Shown in pieces: positions 7,113 through 15,881 of a DNA stretch of 64,000 nt (the first letter of the stretch is position 1; each line of letters starts with the position of its first letter). The DNA is from Actinomycetospora sp. TBRC 11914 (GTDB lineage Bacteria > Actinomycetota > Actinomycetes > Mycobacteriales > Pseudonocardiaceae). Made by a program: the position numbers and the translations under genes. The stretch covers positions 1 through 64,000 of the forward strand of contig NZ_JABBND010000008.1 of the NCBI RefSeq assembly GCF_012933465.1, written 5' to 3'. The notes under the pieces are model-generated. The model saw nothing but the letters and a program-made list of their open reading frames with translations. It was not told the origin of the DNA and searched no databases.

Positions 7113-7787
7113 TCAGGCCGCGACGCCGAGCGCCGACCCGACGCGACGGGCGACCCCGAGCACCTGATCGCCCGGACGCTGCTGCTCGCCGGCCTGCGCG
7201 CTGAGCACGACCAGCGCGCCGGTCAGGGCGGGCACCGCGAGCTGGAACCAGGACAACTGGCGCTTGGCCTCGGCGGCACCGATCGGCAGCTGCTCGGCGG
7301 CCTGGCTGAGCGCCTGCCCGGCCTGCTTGTCGACCTCCTGCACAGCCTGGGCCGCGCCCCCGCGACCCTCCTGCGTGGTGCCGCGGTCGAGGTGGGTCGT
7401 GGTGCTCGACGAGATGTTCGGCGAGGCGTGGATGACGGCGTCCTCGACCTTCTTGCCGAGCACGCGGGTGTAGGCGGTCGTCGCCAGCGCGGCACCGGTG
7501 AGGACCAGCTTGGCGACCGTGGTGCCGGTAACGCCCTTCTGGTACTTCACGCGCTTGCGGTTGGTGGCGAGCAGGCCGGCCCCGCCGATGAGGTGCGCCC
7601 CGATGAAGGCGGCGTTGACGGGGCTCCACTTCGCCCAGCCGATGCTGGTGACGCGGGCCTTCGTGCGCTCCTGGTCGGCCTCCTGCGCCGCCGCGTTCAG
7701 GCCCGCCACGCCGAAGAGCGAACCGCCGAACCAGGCGGCCAGACCGACGTCGTGCAGGGCCCGGAATCCGGTGTTGCGTGTGCTCAT
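7113..7787 (-). CDS. hypothetical membrane protein
   Basis: 224 residues from MSTRNTGFRAL. Hydrophobic stretches lie near residues 14-32, 58-74, 90-105 and 186-200, separated by a polar, Gln/Ala-rich loop around 120-170. The first helix (HDVGLAAWFGGSLFGVAGLN) is typical of a small actinobacterial membrane family of unknown function. The start was set at 7787 rather than 7820 because it begins the hydrophobic domain and leaves room for the divergent promoter shared with the YihY gene. Confidence 0.7.
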   Translation of the reverse strand: MSTRNTGFRALHDVGLAAWFGGSLFGVAGLNAAAQEADQERTKARVTSIGWAKWSPVNAAFIGAHLIGGAGLLATNRKRVKYQKGVTGTTVAKLVLTGAALATTAYTRVLGKKVEDAVIHASPNISSSTTTHLDRGTTQEGRGGAAQAVQEVDKQAGQALSQAAEQLPIGAAEAKRQLSWFQLAVPALTGALVVLSAQAGEQQRPGDQVLGVARRVGSALGVAA

Positions 7788-7882
7788 GGGCGGTGGTGCC
7801 CCGCCGTCGCGACGACGCAATCGTCGACGGCGTCACCGCGGATCCGGGGATCGTCACGACGCGGACGTGGGTACCAGCGCGC

Positions 7883-8938
7883 GTGAAGCCCGCCCAACTG
7901 CTCTCCGCCGGTCTCGTCGCGCGCAGCGTGGTCCGCGGCGTCCGCCATCCGCAGGACCCCGACCACCGGCCCCGCCGGGAGCCCGCGACGCCCGACACCC
8001 CGCCCGGGTCGCGCGCCGCGACCCCCACCGACATCCCGCCGGCCGGGTGGTGGCAGATCATCCGGCGTGCGTTCGCGGAGAGCAGCAAGGACAACGTCAG
8101 CATGCTCGCCGGCGGGGTCGCGTTCTTCGGGTTCCTCGCGATCTTCCCGGCGCTGATCGCGCTGGTGTCGCTCTACGGCCTCGTCGCCGACCCGGCGCAG
8201 GCGGCGCAGACCCTGGAGAGCGTCACGTCGGCCCTGCCCGCGTCCGCCCGCCCGCTGGTCGCCGAGCAGTTGCAGGCGGTGGTCACGAGCAGCAGCGGGG
8301 GCCTGACGACGGGCTTCATCATCTCCGCGCTCGCCGCGCTGTTCAGCGCCTCCAGCGGGACCCAGAACCTCATGGCGGCGGTGAACATCGCCTACGACGA
8401 GACCGAGACACGCAGCGCGGTGAAGCTGCGCCTGCTGGCCCTCGCGCTGACGCTCGGCGCGGTCGTGTTCGTCATCGTCTCGATCGCGCTGGTCGCCGTG
8501 GCCCCGTTCGTGCTCGACCACCTCGGCACGGTCGGCCGGGTGATCGGCCAGGTGGTGCGCTGGGTGCTGCTGGTGCTGCTCGTCGTCGTCGGGCTCGCGG
8601 TGCTCTACCGGGTGGCACCCGACCGCGACTCGCCGCGCTTCCGCTGGGTGACCCTCGGCTCGGTGGCCGCGACGGTGCTCTGGGTGGTCGGCAGCGTCGT
8701 CTTCAGCCTCTACGTCGACAACTTCGGCAGCTACAACAAGACCTACGGCGCCCTGGCCGGGGTCATCGTGCTGATGCTGTGGATGTACCTGTCCAGCTAT
8801 GTCGTGCTGCTCGGCGCCGAGATCAACGCGGAGTCCGAGCTGCAGACGGTGCAGGACACCACGAAGGGCCCCCCGCGGCCGATGGGCTCGCGCGGGGCGG
8901 CCAAGGCCGACGACGTCGTCGCCGGGCGGAACGGCTGA
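7883..8938 (+). CDS. YihY/BrkB-family inner-membrane protein
   Basis: A 351-residue multi-helix protein of the YihY/virulence-factor BrkB family. Diagnostic pieces are DNVSMLAGGVAFFGFLAIFPALIALVS (residues 71-97), FSASSGTQNLMAAVNIAYDE, and the C-terminal YVDNFGSYNKTYGALAGVIVLMLWMYLSSYVVLLGAEIN. About six membrane spans are predicted by eye. The biochemical role of the family is unclear despite older RNase BN naming. I prefer the GTG at 7883, which clears the divergent gene start at 7787; the open frame extends upstream to 7778. Confidence 0.88.
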   Translation: MKPAQLLSAGLVARSVVRGVRHPQDPDHRPRREPATPDTPPGSRAATPTDIPPAGWWQIIRRAFAESSKDNVSMLAGGVAFFGFLAIFPALIALVSLYGLVADPAQAAQTLESVTSALPASARPLVAEQLQAVVTSSSGGLTTGFIISALAALFSASSGTQNLMAAVNIAYDETETRSAVKLRLLALALTLGAVVFVIVSIALVAVAPFVLDHLGTVGRVIGQVVRWVLLVLLVVVGLAVLYRVAPDRDSPRFRWVTLGSVAATVLWVVGSVVFSLYVDNFGSYNKTYGALAGVIVLMLWMYLSSYVVLLGAEINAESELQTVQDTTKGPPRPMGSRGAAKADDVVAGRNG

Positions 8939-8964
8939 CGGGGCGCGGAGGGCCGGGCGGGGCC

Positions 8965-9306
8965 TCAGCCCTGCAGTGTGTGCAGGGCCCGGGCGTAGGC
9001 GTCCGCGGCACTCGTCCGCGCCGCCAGCACCCGGGTCCCGGTGGTCGTCAGCCGGTAGGCCCGCGGATCGGCGGGCGACCGTCGGACGAGCCGGTTGCGC
9101 GCCAGCCGGTGCAGCGCGGCGAACACCTGCTGGGCGGAGGGCGTCGGGGTGCCGCGGGCGCCCTCCCGGAGCCGCTCCAGCACGCCGTAGCCGTCGCGGT
9201 CGGCCGAGGCCAGGGCCGCGAGGACGAGCGTGTCGCACCGCTCGCGGTCGCGCACCCCGCCCGTCGGCGGTGTCGTCGCCCGGGTCCGGGTCGTCAGTGT
9301 GCTCAT
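8965..9306 (-). CDS. PadR-like winged-helix regulator
   Basis: A 113-residue protein with a PadR-type helix-turn-helix: TLVLAALASADRDGYGVLERL, then SAQQVFAALHRLARNRLVRR and a wing ending AYRLTTTGTRVLAAR. The family represses genes, often in response to phenolics or drugs. Its ATG overlaps the HAD stop codon by four bases (ATGA), so the two are translationally coupled. No palindromic target is evident nearby. Confidence 0.75.
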   Translation of the reverse strand: MSTLTTRTRATTPPTGGVRDRERCDTLVLAALASADRDGYGVLERLREGARGTPTPSAQQVFAALHRLARNRLVRRSPADPRAYRLTTTGTRVLAARTSAADAYARALHTLQG

Positions 9307-9959
9307 GCCGCGCTCCTCCCCTGCCCGCGCACCAGCTCGAGCAGCTCGGAGAGAGACTCGACGACGTGGCGCGCGCCGGCCTCGGTCAGCTCGTCGTCGG
9401 AGAACCCGCCGGTGCGCACCGCGAGGAACGGCACCCCGGCGGCGACCCCGGCCCGACCGTCCCAGACCGAGTCCCCGACGAGGATCGCGTCGGTGGCCCC
9501 GGCGCGCTGCAGCGCGAGCTCGACGAGGTCGGGCGCGGGCTTGCTCGCCTCGACGTCGGCGCTGGTCACCACGTCGTCGGCGTAGGTCCGGCCGTCGACC
9601 AGCCCGAGCAGGTGCTCGGCGGTCCCGCTGGAGCCGGAGGTGGCGAGCACGACCCGCAGCCCGTCCTCGCGCAGGCCGGCCAGCAGCCGCTGGGCGTCCG
9701 GGAACGCCGCGACCTCGTCGATGAGGGCGTCGAACTCCTCACCGTGCGCCGCGCGCACGTCGTCCCCGTACTCGGCCTCGGCCTGCTCCCCCGCCACGTG
9801 GGTGACGAGCTGGTCGCCACCCATCCCGACGGCACGGTGGAGGTGCCAGATCGGCAGGGTGGTCCCGAACCGGCGGAAGGCCCGGTACCAGGCGAGGGCG
9901 TGCTGGTAGTTCGAGTCGACGAGCGTGCCGTCGACGTCGAGGATCGCGGTGTCCGGCAT
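9303..9959 (-). CDS. HAD-family hydrolase (phosphoglycolate-phosphatase-like)
   Basis: 218 residues with all four HAD motifs: DVDGTLVDSN near the start (nucleophile and acid/base Asp), LATSGSSG, a Lys in VEASKPAPDLVELA, and VGDSVWDGRAGV. The helical cap lies between motifs I and II. Such enzymes remove phosphate from small sugars such as 2-phosphoglycolate; the substrate cannot be read from sequence. The start at MPDTAILDVDG fits the fold. The gene precedes and overlaps the PadR-like regulator. Confidence 0.9.
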   Translation of the reverse strand: MPDTAILDVDGTLVDSNYQHALAWYRAFRRFGTTLPIWHLHRAVGMGGDQLVTHVAGEQAEAEYGDDVRAAHGEEFDALIDEVAAFPDAQRLLAGLREDGLRVVLATSGSSGTAEHLLGLVDGRTYADDVVTSADVEASKPAPDLVELALQRAGATDAILVGDSVWDGRAGVAAGVPFLAVRTGGFSDDELTEAGARHVVESLSELLELVRGQGRSAA

Positions 9960-10049
9960 GGCGGGCTGGTTGCCCGGTGGGCGGGCGTCGCCAATCGCCG
10001 GTCGGGGCCAGCGGTTGTGTTCCGGGCCCGGGACCGATAGCCCTTCACC

Positions 10050-10637
10050 GTGGACCTCGCCGTCGCCGGGATCGTGTTCGGCATCGTCGCGCTCGCGGAG
10101 CTGCCCGACACCAGTTCGCTGGCGGCGGTCGTGCTCGGCAGCCGCTACCCCCCGCGGTTCGTGCTGATCGGCGCGATCCTGGCGCACACCGTGCAGACCG
10201 TCGTCTCGGTGGCGGCCGGGAGCGTCGTCGCCCTGCTCCCCCGGCGGCCGCTCGAGTTCGCGCTGGTGGTGATCTTCCTGGTCGCGGCGGTGCTGGTCCT
10301 GCGCGAGGACGACGACGACGATGACGACGACGAGCCCCGGCTCGACGGACGTCCGGGGACCCGCCGCAAGGTGGTGCTGACGTCCTTCACGGTCGTGCTG
10401 CTGGCCGAGCTCGGCGACCCGACCCAGATCATCACCGCGACCCTCGCGGCCCGCTACGACGACCCGATCGCGGTCGGGGTCGGCAGCGCGCTCGCGCTCT
10501 GGGTGGTCTCGGCGGTCGCCGTGTACGGCGGCGACCGGCTGCGCCGCGTGGTCCCCGCCCAGTGGCTGACCCGGGCCGCGGCCGCGATCCTGGTGATCCT
10601 CGCCGTGCTCACGGCGATCGAGGCCATCACGGGGTGA
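10050..10637 (+). CDS. TMEM165/GDT1-like cation exporter
   Basis: A 195-residue membrane protein with two related halves, as in the GDT1 (UPF0016) family of Mn2+/Ca2+ exporters. The paired metal motifs are altered: ELPDTSS (near residue 17) and ELGDPTQI (near 118), where the family usually has ExGD(K/R)(T/S). The loop between halves holds eight consecutive Asp (EDDDDDDDDE), unusual and possibly cation-binding. GTG start at 10050. The altered motifs may change ion specificity. Confidence 0.75.
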   Translation: MDLAVAGIVFGIVALAELPDTSSLAAVVLGSRYPPRFVLIGAILAHTVQTVVSVAAGSVVALLPRRPLEFALVVIFLVAAVLVLREDDDDDDDDEPRLDGRPGTRRKVVLTSFTVVLLAELGDPTQIITATLAARYDDPIAVGVGSALALWVVSAVAVYGGDRLRRVVPAQWLTRAAAAILVILAVLTAIEAITG

Positions 10638-10773
10638 GGCGTGCTGGAGTTCGGGATCGTCCTGGGCGCGCGGGGCTCGGGATGCGGGGCGGTCCCGAGG
10701 GGTGAACGGTCTCCACCCCGTCTCGACCCGTCGGTGGAGGCGCCGGCGCGTTCCGGGGGACGACGATGGCGGC

Positions 10774-11982
10774 GTGCCCGACACCGCCACCGACCTGCCC
10801 CGCCTCCCCTTCCCGACCCCCGACCCGCTCGGCCTCGCCCCGGCGCTCGGCCCGCTGCGGGAGCGCTCACCGGTCACCCGGGTGCGCACGCGCGTCGGCG
10901 ACGAGGCCTGGCTGGTCACCGGGTACGCGCCGGTGCGGGCGCTGCTCGCCGACCCCTGGCTGGGGCGTTCGCACCCCGAGCCCGAGAAGGCGGCGCGGCT
11001 GCACGACGGGATGCTCCTGGGCGGCCCGATGGGCGACCACGAGCACGAACGGGCCTCCCACCAGCGGATGCGCCGGCTGCTCGCCCCGGCGTTCTCCGCG
11101 CGCCGGATGCGACGCCTGGCCGACCACGTCGGCGAGCTGGTCGACGGCCTGCTCGACGACCTGCTCGCCCGCGAGCGGCCGGCCGACCTCCACGCCGTGC
11201 TGGCCGAGCCGCTGCCCGCCCTGGTCATCTGCGAGCTCCTCGGGGTGCCCTACGCCGACCGGGACGCCTTCCGCGCCTGGTCCGGTCAGGCCGCCGCGAT
11301 CGACGACGCCGGGACGAGCCGCGCGGGCATCACCGCCCTCGGGCGCTACGTGGCCGGTCTGGTCGACGCGAAGCGGCGCGAGCCCGCCGAGGACGTCCTC
11401 TCCGACCTCGTGGCGGCCCAGCAGGACGACCCGGAGCTCTCCGACCTGGTGGTGGCGGGGATCGCGACCGGCCTGCTCTTCGCCGGCCACGAGACCACGA
11501 TGACCCGGATCGACGCCGGCGTCCTGCGCCTCTTCCCGCACGACGGCCGGTCCCCCGGCCTCCCGACCGATCCCGACGACTTGGCCCGCACCGTCGAGGA
11601 GATCCTGCGGCTCCCGGTGCCCGGCGGCGGACGGGGCGGCGGGCTGATCCGCTACGCGCACGAGGAGGTCGTCGTCGACGGCGTCGTCATCGCCCCCGGC
11701 GACGCCGTGGTGCTCTCGATCGGCGCGGCCAACCAGGACCCGGCGGTGTTCGACGCGCCGGCCGAGCTCGACGGGGCCCGCCGCGAGAACCCACACCTGG
11801 GCTTCGGGCACGGGGTGCACCACTGCGTCGGGGCGAGCCTCGCGCGGGTGGAGCTGCGGGCGGTGTTCACCGCGCTGCCCGCGCGGGTCCCGACGCTCCG
11901 GGTCGCGGTGCCGGCCGACGAGCTCCGGCTGCGGCCCGACAGCCTGACCGGGGGCCTGCTGGAGCTGCCGGTCAGCTGGTGA
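10774..11982 (+). CDS. cytochrome P450
   Basis: A 402-residue soluble P450. The I-helix oxygen motif is AGHETT (residues 237-242), ExxR is EEILR (275-279), and the haem loop FGHGVHHCVG places the ligand at Cys351. The haem HEHERASHQRMRR C-helix signature is near 89-101. The GTG at 10774 gives a normal length; an upstream in-frame ATG adds a basic tail. No ferredoxin or reductase is adjacent, so partners are elsewhere. It overlaps the convergent TetR gene by 11 bp. Substrate unknown. Confidence 0.93.
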   Translation: MPDTATDLPRLPFPTPDPLGLAPALGPLRERSPVTRVRTRVGDEAWLVTGYAPVRALLADPWLGRSHPEPEKAARLHDGMLLGGPMGDHEHERASHQRMRRLLAPAFSARRMRRLADHVGELVDGLLDDLLARERPADLHAVLAEPLPALVICELLGVPYADRDAFRAWSGQAAAIDDAGTSRAGITALGRYVAGLVDAKRREPAEDVLSDLVAAQQDDPELSDLVVAGIATGLLFAGHETTMTRIDAGVLRLFPHDGRSPGLPTDPDDLARTVEEILRLPVPGGGRGGGLIRYAHEEVVVDGVVIAPGDAVVLSIGAANQDPAVFDAPAELDGARRENPHLGFGHGVHHCVGASLARVELRAVFTALPARVPTLRVAVPADELRLRPDSLTGGLLELPVSW

Positions 11983-12520
11983 CCGGCCGCAGGCTCTCCA
12001 CCACCAGGTCGAGGAGCCGTTCGGCCTGCTCGCGGCCGGCGTCGTCGTCGGGGGTCCGCCACACCGCCCCCATCAGCAGCAGGACGTCGTCGGGGTCGAG
12101 GCCGGGGCGGATGGTGCCGTCGGTCTGCCCCGCCTCGAGCAGCGTCCGGATCGCGCCGATCACCGGGCCGTACGTCTGGGCGGTCGCGGCCTCGTGGTTC
12201 GGGGCGGTCAGGGCCTCCCCCAGCCCGCGCTTGAGCCGGATGTAGCCCGCGAGCAGCGCGAACCAGGTCCGCAGCGCCGCCAGCGGCGGCTCGGCCGCCA
12301 GCAGCTCGGGCACCCGGTCGACCAGGCGCTGGACCTCCGTGCGGTAGACGGCCAGCACGAGGGCTTCGCGGTTCGGGAAGTGCCGGTAGAGCGTGCCGGC
12401 CCCGACGCCGGCCAGCTTCGCGACCGAGTTCAGCGACGCGTCGCCGTCCCGGGCGAGGGCCTGCGTCGCGACCTCGAGGATGCGGGCGCGGTTCTGGCGT
12501 GCGTCGGCGCGCTCGGCCAT
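11972..12520 (-). CDS. TetR-family repressor
   Basis: A 182-residue TetR-type regulator. The N-terminal helix-turn-helix reads ARILEVATQALARDGDASLNSVAKLAGVGAGTLYRHFPNREALVLAVY (about residues 12-60), followed by a helical ligand domain. The ATG at 12520 has GAGGAGGCGGC just upstream. It is divergent from an aldo/keto reductase, and two matching palindromes (12539-12553 and 12569-12583) sit between them, so it probably represses itself and that gene. Confidence 0.93.
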   Translation of the reverse strand: MAERADARQNRARILEVATQALARDGDASLNSVAKLAGVGAGTLYRHFPNREALVLAVYRTEVQRLVDRVPELLAAEPPLAALRTWFALLAGYIRLKRGLGEALTAPNHEAATAQTYGPVIGAIRTLLEAGQTDGTIRPGLDPDDVLLLMGAVWRTPDDDAGREQAERLLDLVVESLRPVTS

Positions 12521-12538
12521 GCCGCCTCCTCGCGCAAA

Positions 12539-12583
12539 CGGAGAGTTCTCCGGTACTGTCACCCGTAGCCGGAGAACTCTCCG
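12539..12583. promoter_or_regulatory. two TetR operators between divergent genes
   Basis: CGGAGAGTTCTCCG(G) at 12539-12553 and (C)CGGAGAACTCTCCG at 12569-12583 are each near-perfect palindromes and are mirror copies of each other, with centres 30 bp apart (about three helix turns). They cover the gap between the TetR ATG (12520) and the aldo/keto reductase ATG (12599). Two dimers bound on one DNA face is the simplest reading. Confidence 0.85.
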
Positions 12584-12598
12584 GTCTTCGGAGCCACG

Positions 12599-13663
12599 AT
12601 GGGACCGATCATGGACTACGTCAAGCTCGGGGCGACCGGCCTCGACGTCTCCCCCGTCGCCATCGGCGCGATGACCTACGGCGATCCCGCCCGCGGGCAC
12701 CCGCGCTGGTCGCTGGACGAGGAGGCCAGCCGACCCCTGATCAAGCACGCGCTGGACCGGGGAATCAACGTCTTCGACACCGCCAACATGTACTCCCAGG
12801 GTTCCTCGGAGGAGATCCTGGGACGCGCCCTGCGGGATTTCGCCGACCGGGACGCCGTCGTCGTCGCCACCAAGCTGCGCCACCCCATGCGCTCCGGGCC
12901 CAACGGTCGGGGGCTGTCCCGCAAGGCGGTGATGACCGAGGTCGAGCACAGCCTGCGCCGCCTCGGCACCGACCACATCGACCTCTACCAGGTCCACCGC
13001 AACGACCACGCCACTCCGCTCGAGGAGACCCTCGAGGCGCTGCACGACGTGGTCAAGGCGGGCAAGGTCCGCTACCTGGGCGCCTCCTCCATGCCGGCCT
13101 GGGAGTTCGCGAAGGCCCTCCACCTGCAGGAACGGCACGGCTGGGCCCGCTTCGTGGCGATGCAGGACCACTACAACCTGCTCGCCCGCGAGGAGGAGCG
13201 GGAGATGCTGCCGCTGTGCGCCGACGAGGGCGTGGGCACCATCGTCTGGAGCCCGCTGGCCCGGGGCCGGCTCGCCCGACCGTACGACGAGGCCCGGGCG
13301 ACGGCCCGCGGCGCGGACGACGGTGCCTACGCCGACCTGCTCTACCCGCCGGCCACCGCGGACTCCGACCGTCGGATCCTCGAGGCGGTGGGCGCCGTGG
13401 CGGCGGCGCGCGGCGTGTCCCGCGCCCAGGTCGCGCTGGCCTGGTTGCGGACGAAGCCGGTGGTGGCGGCGCCGCTGGTCGGGGCGAGCAGCACCGCGCA
13501 GATCGACGAGGCCGTGGCGTCGCTCGACGTCGAGCTGACCCCGGCCGAGATCGAGGCGCTCGAGGCGCCGTACACGCCGCGGGCCGACTGGCAGGGCGTG
13601 TCCGACGAGGCCGAGCTGGAGCGCATCCGGGCGCGGATCCCGCAGATGACGCCGGCGGCGTGA
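12599..13663 (+). CDS. aldo/keto reductase
   Basis: A 354-residue AKR-superfamily oxidoreductase, closest by eye to the YajO/Tas-like group. The catalytic tetrad is visible: Asp60 and Tyr65 (FDTANMYSQG), Lys92 (VATKLRH) and His133 (LYQVHRND). NADPH-binding residues lie in the C-terminal VGASSTAQIDEA. The ATG at 12599 has CGGAG six bases upstream; an ATG at 12611 is an alternative. It is probably repressed by the divergent TetR. Substrate unknown. Confidence 0.92.
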   Translation: MGPIMDYVKLGATGLDVSPVAIGAMTYGDPARGHPRWSLDEEASRPLIKHALDRGINVFDTANMYSQGSSEEILGRALRDFADRDAVVVATKLRHPMRSGPNGRGLSRKAVMTEVEHSLRRLGTDHIDLYQVHRNDHATPLEETLEALHDVVKAGKVRYLGASSMPAWEFAKALHLQERHGWARFVAMQDHYNLLAREEEREMLPLCADEGVGTIVWSPLARGRLARPYDEARATARGADDGAYADLLYPPATADSDRRILEAVGAVAAARGVSRAQVALAWLRTKPVVAAPLVGASSTAQIDEAVASLDVELTPAEIEALEAPYTPRADWQGVSDEAELERIRARIPQMTPAA

Positions 13664-13732
13664 GCATGCCCGGTGATTTCACTCGTCCGGCCCAGTGCGG
13701 GATGCCCGATTCCGGCCGTGACTGTCGGGGGG

Positions 13733-13748
13733 TCGAACTAGTGTTCGA
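13733..13748. promoter_or_regulatory. LexA SOS box
   Basis: TCGAAC-TAGT-GTTCGA matches the mycobacterial/actinobacterial LexA consensus TCGAAC(N4)GTTCGA exactly and ends three bases before the ATG of the HNH gene. LexA bound here would block transcription or initiation until DNA damage. 13E12-family genes in M. tuberculosis are known members of the LexA regulon. Confidence 0.9.
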
Positions 13749-13751
13749 TTC

Positions 13752-15881
13752 ATGACGGTGGTGGTGGACGACGCGGTGCTCGGCGGGCTCGATGCCCTGC
13801 CTGCCGGTCCCGTGCTGTCCGCCGCGCTGGAGGAGGTCGACCCGGCCAGGCTGACCGGCGAGGAGGCCGCCGCGTGGATGCGGGCGTGGTTCCGTACCCG
13901 CAACCACGCCGACTTCCAGCTGCTGCGCAGCATCCGGGAGGCCTGCTCGGCGCGGGCGGGGACCACGGTGCGGGTCGATCTCGACGAGTTCGCCCCGAAG
14001 ATCGCCGCGGCCTCGCTGGGGTGGTCGGCGACGATGGCCTGCTCGAAGCTCGACCTGGCGGTCGGGATCCTCGAGCGGATGCCCGCGCTCGGGGAGCTCA
14101 TGCGCCGCGGCGAGCTGGAGCTGGTCAAGGCGGCCGCGTTCGTCACCGGGCTGGAGGGGCTCACCGACGCCCAGTGCGCGGCGGTGCTCGCCATGCTGCT
14201 CGGCGAGGCGCCCGAGCTGCCGCTGGGGCAGCTGCGCGACCGGATCCTTGCCGCCGGGTACGAGGTCGACCACGTGTGGGGCGCGAACCGACTGGCGGCG
14301 GCGACGGCGCGGGCCCGGGTCTCGACCGAGACCAACCCGTCCGGGGCGGTCAACGTCTGCGGCCGGGACCTCGACCCCGCGCTCGCCCAGGACGCCACGG
14401 CGCGGCTGCGGGCGTTGGCGCTGGCGGTGCGGGCCCGGGTGCGGCGCGCGGGGCGGAAGCCGGCGCTGGGGTTCGTCGAGGCCCGGGTGTTCGTGCGGCT
14501 CATCGACGGCACCCTCGCCGGCGCCGACGACGCCGCAGTCATCGACGCGGTCGCCGCCGAGCTCACCACGGCCGAGGGCCCGACCGACCCCGGCCCCGAC
14601 GACGGCCCGGGCGACAGCGGCCCAGGCGATGGCGGCCCGGACGACGGTGGCCCGGACGACGGTGGCCCGGACGACGGTGGCCCGGACGACGGTGGCCCGG
14701 ACGACGGTGGCCCAGGCCGCACGCCTGGCGACGGCAGCGACGAGCGGGGCCCTGACGAGGACGGGCCCGACGACGGTCTGGGCAACGACGGTTCAGAAGA
14801 CAGCGGCCGTGGTGACGGCGCCCCCGGTGCCGGCGGCCCGGATGACCCCCGCCCGGATGACTCCTGCCCGGGTAACAGCGGCCCCGAGCACAACTCCGGC
14901 GCACGCCGCGGCTCGCCCGAGCACTCGGTGGAGTTCGCGCCCGGGACCGCGGTGGGTCTGCGGCTCTCGACCCTGCTCGGCCTCGACGACGCCCCCGGAA
15001 CCCTGACCGGCCTCGGTCCGGTCCCCACCGCCACCGCCCGCGCCGCGGCCCTCGCACGCGGCGCGGCGAGCTGGCAGGTCCTCGTCCACGACGACGACGG
15101 CCACCTGACCCACCTGCTGGTCCTGCGCGGCCCGCCCGGCGCGGCCCGCGACCCCCGCCACCGCCGCCAGACCGTCCAGGTCACCGCCCCGGCGGAGCTG
15201 CTGCACGCCCTCGCCACCCGCGCCCGCGGCGGCAGCGACGGCGGCGAGGTCGGCGAGCTCGACCTCCCCGGTCCCCGGGCGGTGCTGTGCGACGCCGCCA
15301 CCTCCGCATGGCTGGCCCGCCTCCGGGAGGCCCTCGTGCGTTCGGAGACCGCCGACCCCGACGACCACCCGGCCACCACCACCCGCGACCGGGACCGGCG
15401 ATTCCCCGGCGCCCGCCTCGCCGCGTGGGTGATCGCCCGCGACCAGACCTGCGTGGCTCCCGGCTGCAGCCGACCCGCCGAGACCTGCGACCTCGACCAC
15501 ACCCTCGACCGGAGCCTCGGCGGCCCGACCGAGGCCGGCGACCTGGAGGCGCTGTGCCGTCACGACCACCGCAGCAAGCACGAGGGCGGCTGGGACTACC
15601 AGCAACCGGAACCGGGCCGGTTCGTGATCACCGACCCCACCGGCACCCGCCACCTCGTCGAGAGCCGCGTGACCGACCCCCGGATCGCCCGGGTCGATCC
15701 CGGCTACGCGGTCGCCCCGGACCAGCCGCCCCCACCACCGCAGGAGGACTGGAAGCCCCGACGCACCCGCGACGGTCGCATCACCCGGCAGGCCCACGAC
15801 ACCGTCGCCCGACTCGCCCGCCGCCGGCGCGCACACGAGCAACGACCACCGGGCCGCTACGACCACGACCCGGACTTCTGA
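13752..15881 (+). CDS. DUF222/13E12-family HNH endonuclease-like protein
   Basis: A 709-residue member of the 13E12 repeat family: a long DUF222 region (about 1-275 and 380-540) and a C-terminal HNH domain (about 559-615) with CVAPGCSRPAETCDLDH and CRHDHRSKH, the expected Cys and His metal/catalytic residues. DUF222 is split by an acidic Pro-Asp-Gly region with five exact PDDGG repeats. The family is multicopy in mycobacteria and may cut DNA, but its role is unproven. An SOS box overlaps the start, so damage induction is likely. A hairpin follows the stop. Confidence 0.92.
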   Translation: MTVVVDDAVLGGLDALPAGPVLSAALEEVDPARLTGEEAAAWMRAWFRTRNHADFQLLRSIREACSARAGTTVRVDLDEFAPKIAAASLGWSATMACSKLDLAVGILERMPALGELMRRGELELVKAAAFVTGLEGLTDAQCAAVLAMLLGEAPELPLGQLRDRILAAGYEVDHVWGANRLAAATARARVSTETNPSGAVNVCGRDLDPALAQDATARLRALALAVRARVRRAGRKPALGFVEARVFVRLIDGTLAGADDAAVIDAVAAELTTAEGPTDPGPDDGPGDSGPGDGGPDDGGPDDGGPDDGGPDDGGPDDGGPGRTPGDGSDERGPDEDGPDDGLGNDGSEDSGRGDGAPGAGGPDDPRPDDSCPGNSGPEHNSGARRGSPEHSVEFAPGTAVGLRLSTLLGLDDAPGTLTGLGPVPTATARAAALARGAASWQVLVHDDDGHLTHLLVLRGPPGAARDPRHRRQTVQVTAPAELLHALATRARGGSDGGEVGELDLPGPRAVLCDAATSAWLARLREALVRSETADPDDHPATTTRDRDRRFPGARLAAWVIARDQTCVAPGCSRPAETCDLDHTLDRSLGGPTEAGDLEALCRHDHRSKHEGGWDYQQPEPGRFVITDPTGTRHLVESRVTDPRIARVDPGYAVAPDQPPPPPQEDWKPRRTRDGRITRQAHDTVARLARRRRAHEQRPPGRYDHDPDF
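14636..14710 (+). repeat. five perfect 15-bp tandem repeats within the HNH gene
   Basis: The unit CCCGGACGACGGTGG occurs five times without change (14636-14710), with degenerate copies on either side. Each unit encodes P-D-D-G-G, so copy-number changes would stay in frame and alter linker length in DUF222. Confidence 0.95.

Noticed and set aside
9303-11228. 641-residue minus-strand extension of the HAD gene
   Set aside because: The extension covers the plus-strand exporter and P450 genes; the HAD motif I starts at 9959.
14636-14710. Possible CRISPR-like array
   Set aside because: Units are 15 bp, contiguous and in frame within the HNH gene with no spacers, so it is a protein repeat.
13752-15881. 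Mobile element around the HNH gene
   Set aside because: 13E12 genes are multicopy, but I see no terminal inverted repeats, target duplication or transposase; treated as a chromosomal gene.
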